Assembly (NCBI GenBank): GCA_950295325.1
Contig: OX485803.1
Coordinates: 39,571,554-39,635,553, forward strand
DNA from: Polytrichum commune
Lineage: Eukaryota; Streptophyta; Polytrichopsida; Polytrichales; Polytrichaceae
Reading direction: 5' to 3'
Length of the DNA: 64,000 bases
Part shown: positions 48,001-58,728 of the stretch, in pieces
Numbering within the stretch: position 1 is the first letter of the stretch
How the letters are laid out: each line of letters opens with the position of its first letter
Translations under genes and position numbers: made by a program
The notes under the pieces: model-generated
What the model was told of the DNA's origin: nothing
Database searches by the model: none
What the model saw: the letters and a program-made list of their open reading frames with translations, nothing else

Positions 48001-49889
48001 TTGTTGAAAAACAAGGCACCTATATCTGAACTTGATGGGGATTCCTATCTAAAGACTATCATTTTCATTTGTATGATCAACACCTCGCGAACTCCCACCA
48101 CAATCACATGTATGTGCATACCAATGTTGGACTGGTATGAAGGTGAATGCATGGTAAGAATACACTATATCATTACTGGTATCAAATAACCTACCCAATT
48201 GGTATCATAACTTGTAACACCAGTCAAATATTGATACCTGTTGATCATGACAAGCTGAGAGAATCTTTGTATACCGAAGTAATTATTTGGGTGGAATTCC
48301 ATCCTAATACCATACCGATACTGGGTAATGTTACCTGGATATGAAGATTCTTGGATGGCATTAGACCTTCAGACATCCATAACCTACTAGTATCAGAAAA
48401 ATATAAAAACCTTAGCAAACATACCCAAATGGTATTGGAAAAAGGTGATACCAGTCCAACACTAGTATATACATACCTGGTGAATTGCTCATTCACAATT
48501 TCATCATGCAGATAATGTTCGATTGAGTGCCCATTAGTTGAACAAGGCGGTGATGTAAAATCCTCCAGCGTACTCTCTGCACAAGTAAAAATAATTAATT
48601 CAGGCATACAGAGTAAAAGACCTCTGAGGACATATAGTGTTAGGTAAATAATCGCATGCAGTGTACATTACAATTTCCTACAAAGGGTGTGGAGTTATTA
48701 GGACTGAAGGTTATAATTCCTCAACACCATTGCCTGCTGACCTGTGAAACCCATGCAAGCAAGTCCATCCACATGTAAACAGCACAAAATCTTGCTATGA
48801 CAGGCGTCCACTAAAGCTCACCAGATCCACTTGTTGTGAACTTTTTCCGCTCCGAGGATGCTTCGTACGTTGGATTTTCAGCTACCGATTGATATTCCAG
48901 CTGTTGTCTGCACCGAAATATTTAAAACTTGTTTCAACAATGATTCTAAATAACAACTACTACCATACGAAAACTATTCAGTTACACTAACTAGAGTATT
49001 TGGCTAGTTCGGTAGCAGCGTATGCTCTAAATCTACGTGAAGAGAGATCAAGATTATTAGTTTCAGTTCCATTTGCCTTCGATTCACCATCCTGCATACG
49101 AGCTATAACCTAGCTTGTACCGACCTACACATGGAATTCCAGACTTTTCAACATGCTCATTCAACTTCCTGGTGGAAGAAAACTTTGCCAGTAGCTGCAG
49201 CTTGAAAATCTCAAAAATACACCCAGCACACAATAGCAATGTGTACATCAAAAGTTACTCTTGTGGTCTCCCCATCGTATGTGAAAGCAAGGACATCAAT
49301 TTTCACAGGAGCCCCTGCTGATTTTTCAGAACGTCGAGAGAAAGGTGAACGAATTTGTCAGAAATCTCCAGGAAAATTGTAGCAGAGGATTCTGTCAACC
49401 ATGATTCTAAAGAGCAACTGTTACAAAACGAACACTGTTCATTTACCCTAACTAGGGTATTTGGCTAGTTCGTTGGCAGCATATGTTCTAAGCCTACCTC
49501 AAGACAGATAAAAAGGATTACTACTTTCCGTTTCGTTTGCATTTGACACCAGGACACAACAGTAATCTCTACGTCAAAAAATTCTCTTGTGGTCTCCACG
49601 TTCATTGTACAAGCAAAGGCCATCAAGTTTCACAGGTCCCGCCCTCTGCTGATTAGTGAGGAGCTTGAGAGAAAGGTCAGTGAACTTTTTTTCAGCAATC
49701 TTAGCATAGAATTGGTCCACCCCATGCCAAACCCTAAAGAGCATGAGTGAGAGGGTTAAGTGGAAGAAATCAGAAGACAATCCACCTGGGTGGCGTGGAG
49801 CGCTTGAATGAGAAGAGGGCAAGGGTGAGGGCCGACCCCAACACTGCCCCTGCTCCTAACACCACCAGTGAGTTCGTCGAGACCACCAT
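45077..49889 (-). CDS. tRNA threonylcarbamoyladenosine dehydratase (TcdA/CsdL-like, E1/ThiF fold)
   Basis: Ten minus-strand exons assemble with consistent phases into 474 residues: 49889-49786, 48907-48822, 48576-48477, 47970-47823, 47303-47091, 46826-46692, 46575-46441, 46248-46033, 45624-45500 and 45239-45077 (TAG). The N terminus has a hydrophobic segment (SLVVLGAGAVLGSALTLALF, residues 7-26), a likely membrane or organelle anchor. NIQFFGEEGQ precedes the nucleotide-binding loop VVVGLGGVGSHAA. SSLNRHAVATRSDVG, DYVLDCIDNIDTKV, VLSATGAGARVDPTRI and RVRIIPVLGTIPAIFG follow, typical of the family. These enzymes use ATP to cyclise t6A37 of ANN-decoding tRNAs to ct6A; the yeast homologues Tcd1/Tcd2 are mitochondrial. 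Unlike ubiquitin E1s, they charge no ubiquitin-like partner. The gene looks intact. Its introns hold a MITE, a tandem duplication and a family A repeat. Confidence 0.95.
45830..46020 (+). repeat. Dispersed repeat related to family A flanks, in TcdA-like intron 8
   Basis: TTTGGCCCTCAATGAACC, CTTCAAACATGCACCA and GACATTGTATGCAAAACAAC resemble 5257-5310 (TTTGACCCTCATTGAACTAA, CTTCAAGCATGCACCA) and 5985-6005 (GACAATGTTGTATGCAAAAC). The order is the same but the central part is missing, so this is probably a deleted copy of the same repeat. Confidence 0.55.
48121..48465. mobile_element. TA-flanked MITE in TcdA-like intron 3
   Basis: Ends CCAATGTTGGACTGGTAT and ATACCAGTCCAACACTAG are imperfect inverses flanked by TA (48119-48120 and 48466-48467), as in Tc1/mariner-type MITEs. 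The interior repeats GGTAT/ATACC motifs. On the gene's strand the element begins 11 bp after the exon 3 splice donor at 48476. Confidence 0.75.
48935..49650. repeat. Tandem duplication in TcdA-like intron 1
   Basis: CAACAATGATTCTAAATAAC, GGTATTTGGCTAGTTCG-like, TCTTGTGGTCTCC and GAGAGAAAGGT occur in the same order at 48937-49345 and 49397-49680. The offset is about 461 bp at the left and 326 bp at the right, so one copy carries a 135-bp insertion or the other a deletion. Confidence 0.8.
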
Positions 49890-51136
49890 ACTTGCTTGCA
49901 AATACCAGCAATCTCAGCAGCAATGTTATGATACCATAGCCATATATTCTCTTACTACCACTGCCTCATCATCTTGGAGCAGTAGTCCAACGCTAATTTC
50001 CCAGCTATCCTTAAGTTCACCTTCGTCATGGCCCCCAAATCTCCACCTACAACTCTTCCATTTGAGATAGATAAGTTAAACACTTGCAGTTCCGTTCAAT
50101 CCACCTCCTCACTCACTCAACAGATCCTTGTGGTTCAGGTGCACAGAAACAGCAATGTCGCAAAACCCAAGCCCGCATTCCAGGGGTAAGTTCGTCGACA
50201 ACCGTGCAACAATTAGCGCGGCAAACTTCAAGTTGTCAGAAACCTTGGCCAAAGTCCTGTTGACAATTCCTGTAAGGAATTCCACTGTGAGTGAGTGTCG
50301 AGGTAGAGTGGGGAATGGAATCTCGAGGTGAAGCCGCCGTGCTAAGGTAAATTTAAGAGGGGGCATAAAACGGACACTTTTAGCTCTCCACCCACTTCTC
50401 AAAGAAGAATATTTTATTTTTAAATCCTTGATAGAGTAAAAGTCCTCTGATATTCAAATTTTCGCTTTTAGTTTTATGGTGAATCTTTTATTTTTGGTAC
50501 TTTCCTAGAACTTTTTGCAATCTTGTGGTTCAATCGCAATCTTTCAATTGGAGTCGTCATCTAATTCATCCATTGGTTGGGAGTTGACTAGGTAATTTCA
50601 ATCGATATCATCCATCCGTTGGGAGCTTATTCACTCCAATTTGTACATTCCAATTGTTATTGTTTGATCAAACTAACACCAAGATCTTTTATTAGGAGTT
50701 GTCTAAGTCTCGTGCACAAATCATCATGGAGTTGCCTAGCTCCAATGCACATCACGTCCATCTTGGTTGGTCCAACCATGATGCACAATTCTTTCATGCA
50801 TAGTTGTTTGACTCCATACATCATGCTCACATGCTAAGTATAGCAAAATATTGTATTGTGGTTGGGATAGTCGATAACAAGTTGGTCTCATCCATACTCA
50901 ATTCTCCTTGCTTTGACAAAAACAAGTGTTTTGATTGGGAGGATCAATGTACAATAGCCAACTACTTCTTAAATCATTCACTTTATGATCATCTTCAGCC
51001 TTGGGGCCATGCATGGACATGTTGGAAAACACGGTCCTAGGTATACATAGAACAATGACCCCCAAGTCGCACTCATGCATGAAGTTGATAATCTCCTATC
51101 CCCACCAAGGGCTTGCTTTCTAAAGAGGAACATTAA
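49890..51136. other. Upstream region of the TcdA-like gene
   Basis: The promoter and 5' untranslated region of the minus-strand gene should lie just right of 49889. Frames of 60-107 codons at 49747-51040 have no domains. CCAATTG/GTTGGGAG phrases recur around 50550-50670. Confidence 0.5.
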
Positions 51137-51144
51137 TATGGATT

Positions 51145-51482
51145 CTCGGGGGGGGGGGGGGGGGCAGTGTGTTAAAAAGTTAAGGATATAGGTGCGAACA
51201 GCCACTATTTTATAGGGGGGGTATTACTCTCAATTCTTCTTTTTTTCACATGCTATCATTATGTAATTTTCTACTTTGGGTTAATAGAAAAATGGCTTGC
51301 ATTACTTATAATTCCAAATTACTTGTTATTTCATACTTTAAAGATGTCTAGTGCCATTTTTGATACCCTATATTACTCTTAAGTCCATTTATAATTTTTT
51401 GCTTCCATGTTTTTAAAATACCCTATCATTTGTTCGCACGTATATTGCTACTCCAACCAATGACTACCCCCCCCCCCCTGAG
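51145..51482. mobile_element. hAT-like MITE with poly-G/poly-C ends
   Basis: The element begins CTC followed by a G tract and ends in a C tract followed by TGAG. An inner inverted pair, GTGCGAACA..ATAGGG and CCCTAT..TGTTCGCAC, confirms the symmetry. The 8-bp flank TATGGATT is present on both sides (51137-51144 and 51483-51490). It has no coding capacity. Confidence 0.82.
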
Positions 51483-51982
51483 TATGGATTATGCATGACA
51501 TTACATTACTTCATAATACATATTATATTTGATAAAAAAAAATCAATGTGGCAGACATGAATCCATAAGATATATCATAGTACTAGGTATGATATTGACT
51601 CTAAACCAATGTGGACCACACCAATTTCATAAATGTGAATGCTCCACAAATAATGTGGTACATACTAATTGGAAATAGTAGTTTAGTTGGTGGCATAATT
51701 GCAAAAATCAAGAATTTATCTTGATTAACACAACTCCCTCAAATGGCTTGTACTGGGATACAAAGCCATATATTCAATTTTGACAACCTACAACGAGGGC
51801 ATGCAGGTGAGTGTCGATGCAATCACCATCCCAAAGTTCCAAATTAGTCTGTTATCAACAACGGTATGTTGAGCAGATAGTTGGGAATGGCTATGGTAGG
51901 TGTAACACAAAGAACCCATGCCACCAAGACCCCTAGACTTTAAAAGGTACACTAAATATGATATTTAGTGTCACCAATTCTA

Positions 51983-52491
51983 ATGCCCCCTTTCCACCTG
52001 GTTTTAGCTAACTTAAAGACTAAAAGTTGGTTCTTAAAACCCGGCCTTCACACCATCGTCATTATTCAGTGCCGAGCCTAGTTGGCAAATGATGTGGCAT
52101 GGCTTAAAAGTGGAGGTTTTAAGCCTTAAGCACCAACCCTCCCATCGGTACCTAAACATGAGACAAGAATATAAGACCTTTAAATGTGTCGCCTCACGCC
52201 CTTGTGATTGGTTGTTTTTTAGTCTTAGCTATGAGGGCACGAGGAGCTTCATCAACAAAAAATGATGGTAAGATAGATGAGTAGTAAGACATTTGGGGAT
52301 GGGACAAAATCTACCCAACATTCAGTGCTTGGTAAATAAAACAATGAACGTGTGTGAAAGCTACTGAACTAAAACCTACTTGAAAATCTTTGGAGCAAGT
52401 TCTCGTAGGTGCATTGGGATAGCCGGATGCCTCCGCTAAGTTATAACTGAGGGAGCTTTACCCAGTCTTTAGGAAATACTCATCTGTGCCC
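51983..52491 (+). mobile_element. Tourist-like (PIF/Harbinger) MITE, degenerate copy
   Basis: This copy matches the 55989-56933 element in inverse orientation over nearly its whole length, e.g. GGCAAATGATGTGGCATGGC, CTATGAGGGCACGAGGAGC, GTAGGTGCATTGGGATAGCC and GGGAGCTTTACCC. Its ends (GCCCCCTTTCCACCTG; GGGCACAGATGAG inverse) are degraded. Together with the other copy it forms a widely spaced inverted pair. Confidence 0.75.
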
Positions 52492-53596
52492 TAACAGTTG
52501 TGGAGTTCACTGATGGAGATTGTATTTGGCTTGTGCATCGAAACACGATACAAGTTGATCAGAGACACAGTCGGCAGTTGCTTGATATACATAGATTGTC
52601 ACTTTTCAACCGACCTTCAAACATTACATTACTCTCAGGTTCTAGAGCTTGAGATTTTGTGTCAATATATTGGTGCAGGTATTGTTCTGATAGTTGAGGA
52701 AGATAATCTCAGGCACTTAGCTTGTGCGAATGCCAAGGTGGTGTTCTCCATCGGCAGCCTTGTGATATATCAGTGTGTGACGACATGGACGATCGTATCC
52801 ATCTCCATCCAGATGCTCTGTCATGGATGCGATGATATATTCATTTTGAAAGCAGATTCTCAAGGCGACACCTTTACTCGATGCATGCAATTGTTAGTTC
52901 CATGGCACGCTGTGTGTGGGTGTCCCCTATATACTGTAACTCCATTAGAGATAAATTGCAACCACTATTTGAGAAGGTAGGATTAGAGAGTCTCGAATCT
53001 TTCTTTCAGTAGATCATCGAGTAGATATTAGCCTCTACCTCATGGATGCCACTGCACTCGCACGCCATTTTAAAAAATCAGCTGGTTCGACACGATCTTG
53101 ATGTACTTTTCAGCTTCCCGGACTCAAATCAATTTTATTGTATGACTTTTTGCCCCAGTTATTTAGAATTTAGGGTTTGACGATCATCACATGAGACCTC
53201 TCACTGCGTACTGGTGTATGGAGAAATTCCCAGAGTCACTCTCTCGATCAGACCCGTGGTGGTCACACCAATAAGACCATGCATGCTGTACTTTGATTTC
53301 TGATTGTGGTGGATATTGTGTGCTTTAATGTCAAATGGAACTAAGTCTCCGAGGGCGTAAGTTGAAGGGAATACGATGTTGTCTTCAAAAGATGATATGC
53401 CCCTACTACCATGCTTATTCCATTCGAATCTGCGGTCAGACTCCCATGCATGATTCACTTTTTGTGTGTATACATATTTCTTTCTTTCTCTCTTTCTTTC
53501 AGTCAGTCCCACAGGCTCAAGATGTAGAGGATGGTAGCGTTAGTACTTTGACACTCGTAAGTAACATTTGCAAACAATGAAACCCATTCTCTGGGC
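52492..53596. other. Intergenic DNA with an unassigned 160-codon frame
   Basis: A plus-strand frame at 52498-52980 is open for 160 codons and cysteine-rich (QYIGAGIVLIVEEDNLRHLA). It shows no family signature I know and its likely start is uncertain. It may be an exon of an unknown gene or chance. Confidence 0.3.
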
Positions 53597-53603
53597 CTTT
53601 CTT

Positions 53604-54163
53604 AGGCCTTCTAACAAGTGGCAGATGCCCGTCATAGTGTCACCTTCTGCCATTTTTAAGTTTGTCAAAGTGCCACTTTCAATTTAATTGCACTTGTTGT
53701 GTGTGTGCTACTGATTTTGGATTAGCGACTGAATTTTTAGAAATTTGGGGGTGTGTGATATACCGTTGGAAAGGCATTTTCAAGACGTTTCCAACAGTAT
53801 ATTACATGCCCCAAAATTTAATAAAAATACAATTACAGAATAAAAAAGAGAAATTTGTAGTCATTTAGTGGCTGCAGATGAGGTTGGTCAGAAGACCCGC
53901 AGCCAATTTCGGCTTCAGTTTTTTTGGGCATAGTTTTCTACTAGTGTTTCCATTCTCAAATGGGAGAAGAACGCGAATTGAACTTCACTCACCAACTTGG
54001 CGTCTGGAGGGTATCTTCTATAGCAAGCAGCACGATTGCCTAACCAAAATTTGAACCTAAACAAAACATTGAATTCACCAATGCCACTTTTAATTCGCTC
54101 GGTGTCCCACTTTTAAGCTAAAAGTGGCAAAGGGTGGCATATTCCACTTTTTAGGAGGCCTCC
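53604..54163. mobile_element. Candidate hAT-like MITE
   Basis: AGGCCTTCTAACAAGTGGCA near the left end is mirrored by CCACTTTTTAGGAGGCCT at the right. The 7-bp sequence CCTTTCT flanks both sides (53597-53603 and 54164-54170), close to the 8 bp expected for hAT. The interior is non-coding. Confidence 0.55.
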
Positions 54164-54170
54164 CCTTTCT

Positions 54171-55985
54171 CCTCTTGACGGTATTTGGCTACATGGGCCA
54201 AGCCGGGGCCAACAACAACAACAATTAATTAGAACCAGGCAGAAAACATCAAAATATGTTATCAGACTAATTTCACAGGAGTCCTCCGATATTTACCTTT
54301 TGGATTGTATTTGCAAAGGTGATGTAGGTACATTGAAGCTTCCAGGCACAGGTGCACGAAGAGGAGCTAGGTGAGAAACGGGACAAGAGTGATCAACTGA
54401 TCAGGACTTAGTAGGAAGAGTCATCTGTGTCTGTAGAGTTTGCTAAATACGCCACAAAAACCGACCGAACCTGCTACAGATGTTCAACAATTTAACTATA
54501 TATTTCATGCAGTGAGATGGCTGATACACGAAGACTGAAGCATGTCCCACACCTGGAGAATTTTATAGGCCCCAATAACTGGATTAGACTGCAGAAACAA
54601 CCTTGAACTTGATAGCAGATCGATTGTGAGCAGTCACACCTACGACAGAACAAGCAAAATTAAACCATCAGATCGACGTGCACACACACAGACTACTTCC
54701 ATCGGTAACTGGATTCGAGAAGAATATATATGCAGACCTAGCTACGTCGCTGTCATTGTTGACAAGAATGGCAGTAATCAACATTTTGAAACGCTCTCTT
54801 ATGGATATGGTGCTCTTGCTCAGTTGGGGTGGTGTCCAGCAGTCTTTTCACAAATTTGTGTTAAGCGTAGAATGACTGGAGGCTTGACACTAACTGTTTT
54901 GGAACAGCAAAGTCATGTACAGGATGAGCTTCAGAGGTGCCTCTCAACCACATGAGGACCCGGGATGGCAACTAGTGCAAAATAATTTATAATAGATAAT
55001 CCATCCATATTATCCTTGTACATTCATATCAAAGAACAATTTTACAAAACTTAGAATGGAGTGATGGAGTGCACATTGATACCGTCCATAATACATAATA
55101 AATTTTGGTTTGAACATGTCTATGTATTATAATACGTCAATAATTTGAAAATAATGTGGGCTTTCTATTGGACAGGGAGCTAGGCTTGTCCATAATCCGG
55201 TCTCCATCAGACCTAATTATAATTTAGATCATTTACAAAAAAAAAATTGAAGATAATTTGGATTCTTTTGGCTTGTGAGCCCTAACCCTAACTCTCTTCC
55301 CGACTTCTGTCGGTGGCTTCTCTCCCACTTCTCTTTTGAAACTCTTGAATCCAAATAATTTGAAACATAATCCAGATTATGTGTACGATTATGTGTACAT
55401 AATCTATGCCTTTGTGAAGTTTTTGGACGAACCCCCTGTAATTATTTGTTTGAGCTGCCACCCTGGGCTATCTAGAGCACCTGCAGAAGTCAACATCTTT
55501 GGAACATGATTTGAAGCTGCTAGATTATCTCTAAAAAAAATATTGTCTTGGATTTGCTTTCATATTACAAGCATTCTTGTTAAGGCCATACACTCTAAGA
55601 AAACACTATGAACTCTCTTAGAAGGAAAAGAAATACCTCGATGTCCCCTGGTTTCGAATAATTACTACTAGTTAATCAAAGAACGACATTTAATTAAAAG
55701 TGTAAACCTTTTTCCAAAGCAAACACAATTACGCATATGGGATGGATTCCTCTCAATCCCCATTTTCCAATCATGTGGCTTTGCTTTGTAAAGTAAGAAA
55801 TTATCAATTCATGGGAAGCATGAGCGAGTGATCTAAGAAGCAACCGTGTCAAAGAGGAGAGTTTCCACCCCGGCCAAGAGGATTTCACTGATTCAAGCGC
55901 TAGGCTGACACTGCCTCATAAATGCGGCAAGGGATGATAAGAATCCGCCTCGTCTAATGATCCCACATTTGGGAACATATCATGC
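54171..55985. other. Intergenic DNA, nothing recognised
   Basis: A 109-codon plus-strand frame at 54626-54955 lacks recognisable domains. No repeat or RNA was identified. Confidence 0.5.
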
Positions 55986-55988
55986 TTA

Positions 55989-56361
55989 TGGGGCATTCTC
56001 ACCTGACTTTAGTTAAGACCCAAAGTATTTCCTAAAAACCGGGTAAAGCTCCCTCGGTTGTAGCGGAGGCATCCGACTATCCCAATGCACCTACAAGAAC
56101 TTGCTCCGGAGATTTTCAAGTAGGTTTTAGTTAAGTAGCTTTCACACATGTTCATGGTTTTATCTACCAAGCAATGAATGTTGGGTAGTTTTTGTCCCAT
56201 CCCCAAATGCCTTACTACTCACCTATCTTACCATCAGTTTTTGTTGGCATTGTCTGTAGGACAGAGACTATGCATCAACTTCTTCGTTTCAAGAGCAAAT
56301 TTCCTAACCACTTGGACGTTACTTGTTCTTGTTATTTTTGGTCCACTTTATTTAATGTGGA

Positions 56362-56402
<41 letters not shown>

Positions 56403-56933
56403 ATTGCTCTCTAAAATGCATTGAAAGAAGTTTAGTTAACTATAGTTATTTCGGCGGTTCTTGATTATTCATTTAAAAAGATTTGAGTGATAAATGAGTA
56501 GCTTCAATCCTTGACCCGCATTTGAGAAGAAGGTGCTCAAAATCCAAGAAAGGTTTGGTATAGTGAATAACCATGGATTGGCATGAGTAAAGTGGACAAC
56601 TACAATTGTAGTCTTTCATAATAAAGGACAGAGCCTCACGGTTCTACCGTTTTCTTGTTAATGAAGCTCCTCGTGCCCTCATAGCTAAGACTTAAAAGCA
56701 ACCAATCACAAGGGTGGGAGGCGACACTTTTAAAGTTCCTATATTCTTGCCTCATGTTTAGGTACCGATGGGAGGGTTGGTGGTTGAGGCTTAAAACCTC
56801 CACTTTTAAGCCATGCCACATCATTTGCCACCTAGGCTCGGCACTAAAAAGAGCCGTATGTGTGAACCCTAGATAACTAAAACCGCTTTTAGACTAAAAC
56901 TACTTCTAACTAATGTCAGGTGGGAATGCCCCA
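55989..56933 (-). mobile_element. Tourist-like (PIF/Harbinger) MITE carrying a nested insertion
   Basis: Ends TGGGGCATTCTCACCTGACT and the inverse of TGGGGCATTCCCACCTGACA match closely, with TTA flanks at 55986-55988 and 56934-56936, the usual PIF/Harbinger target. Comparison with the 51983-52491 copy shows about 405 extra bases at roughly 56246-56650, bordered by TTTTTGTT and TTTCTTGTT. That insert carries a (CT)n(TA)n tract at 56361-56402. The element is non-coding. Confidence 0.85.
56361..56402. repeat. (CT)n(TA)n compound microsatellite
   Basis: About 14 CT units pass directly into about 7 TA units, inside the insertion nested in the Tourist-like MITE. Confidence 0.95.
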
Positions 56934-57596
56934 TTAGGCACTACACTGTAGTTAGGAGCGTAAGTGTGTTAACCAACAATGTCATCTGCAAAGGGTGAGA
57001 GTAGTATTGAGTGAGGAATGTTTTGTGTTAACTCCTCCCATATCAATTTTGGTCTTTCGAACATTTTAGTAATATGACATGTATGAAACAACACTTCGAT
57101 AAAAGGAAGCATCATGTTTACATATATGAAGTGCCAAACCGCATGTAGGTGCCAAACATATAAGGGGCGGTTTACACTATGGACCATGAAGTCGTCCCAC
57201 GGCCGTTTAAGCGATGTGATTGGACGTTGAAGTCGTCCCGGGACGACTTGGGTTTACACCAAGGAAAAAATGGCAGAGTGACCACGGAGGTTGAGGTCCA
57301 CAAATTTTGTATTTTAAGCCTACTATATCCACTGGCATGGTCCAACGGGTTTTCCGTTGGGAGGGGCAAAAGAGGTGGTCCTGGAAAAACAGTCAGGGGC
57401 CCATGGCAGAAAAATGCCAAAATAAAATTTTTAATAAATTTTTATTGTCCGCTGCAGGTTACTGTTAAAACGGATTAACGGTTTAATTTCAGGGCACAAT
57501 GAAAAGGCCGTTATATGAAGGATTTGTCATTTCTCTTTCTTGCAACATAGTGATAGAGTGATAGATTTTTTTTCGCAAAATTTTTTTTCCGCAGAA

Positions 57597-58728
57597 ATGG
57601 AAGGATACTTTGTTGATGAGGAAGCACGTAGAGAGTCACAAGGAGAGTGGTCACAAAATTCAGAGTGGATGCAACGAGTGTCAAATCAAAATTTCAGAGA
57701 GAATCAAAATTCGATTTCACGAATGTTGCAAGGTCCGAATGTGCTCCCCAACACTTTTAGTGTATTTCATCCTCCTCCACTTCTGAACATGACAAATTAC
57801 AGACAAGGAGGACAGTTAGATAGTCATCATGTTATAGAAGAAATGTTTGAAGAAAAAGAGGAAACTGAGGGAGCAGCAAAGAGCCAACTAGCAGGAAGAA
57901 AGAGGGGGCGTGTTACAAAAGAATCAACAAAGAAGATGAAGAAAGGCGACAAGAGGAATACAATCGAAATTGGCGAATCGGAAGAAGAAGAAGAAGAAAT
58001 GAGCAGAATCAAATGGAAGGATTTTAAAGTGCATCACCTGATAGCAATTCGCGGGGAGATGGAGGAAGAATTCACAAAAACAGCAAACAAGCAAGGTAAT
58101 ATGTTTTTCAAATTTTTTTGTAATTTGATTTTTGGTAAAAGGTAAATGTGGTAAAAGGTAAATATGGTAAAAGGTAAAAGATAAAAGGTAAACGTATGAT
58201 GTTGGCCGTATGATGGGCCCGTAGAGGCCTTGGCCTTAGCCGTAAGCCCCTATGCCCCCCCCCCCATAGTCGGGCGGCCGCTGCCGCGGGGGCTTCGAGT
58301 TTTGTTACTGTATTTAACAAAAGTTTGTCGATGTCGGGAATGGAACCCGCGTCTCCTCTACCCTAAACCTCTATCCTTACCACTACGTTACACTCCCTAC
58401 TTCGATACCAATGACGTCGCTTATGTCCTTATACTACACTTCAACTATGCTGAATTTTTATTTTCAGGGTCAATTTCAACATCTTTTAGCTTCTGGTTTG
58501 GAGTTTTTAATGTGTTTTCCTGTTGCTACTGTAGGTACCAACTCTTGGCTCAAATTGCAGATTCGAATGGTCGCTGCAATCAAAGGTTTCAACCGTTCCT
58601 GGTTATCGTGCAAAAAAAAATACAAAACCATCTTAAGTGAATACAGAACTGACAAGAGAACAAATGAAATTTATGCCGTAGTTTGTATTGCCACAAACTT
58701 TCTGCCAATGTTTCGTGCATCGTTGTAG
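57597..58728 (+). CDS. Harbinger ORF1: Myb/trihelix-like DNA-binding protein
   Basis: Two exons, 57597-58095 and 58535-58728, join in phase (GCAAG|GTAATA..CTGTAG|GTACC) for 230 residues. The first half is acidic and low-complexity, with a basic cluster AGRKRGRVTKESTKKMKKGD that may be a nuclear signal, followed by IGESEEEEEEMSRIKWKDF. The second half, HHLIAIRGEMEEEF then WLKLQIRMVAAIKGFNRSW and CKKKYKTILSEYR, has the Trp spacing of the Myb/SANT-like or trihelix fold found in Harbinger partner proteins, which carry the transposase to the nucleus and help it bind ends. A tRNA-derived SINE occupies much of the 439-bp intron. The 3' end overlaps the transposase gene tail by 140 bp, so the true C terminus may differ. 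Confidence 0.75.
58140..58395 (-). mobile_element. tRNA-derived SINE in the Harbinger ORF1 intron
   Basis: Read on the minus strand, 58395 onward has an A-box-like TAACGTAGTGG (58390-58380) and a B-box GGTTCCATTCC (58347-58337) at tRNA spacing. An unrelated GC-rich body follows, then a 3' tail of TTTTACC/TTTACC repeats (58200-58140). This is the layout of a Pol III-transcribed SINE. It is not a functional tRNA: no cloverleaf acceptor stem was seen. The target duplication could not be fixed because of the repetitive tail. Confidence 0.65.

Noticed and set aside
58318-58395. Possible functional tRNA gene on the minus strand
   Set aside because: A and B boxes are present, but no acceptor stem or proper cloverleaf could be drawn; it fits a SINE head.
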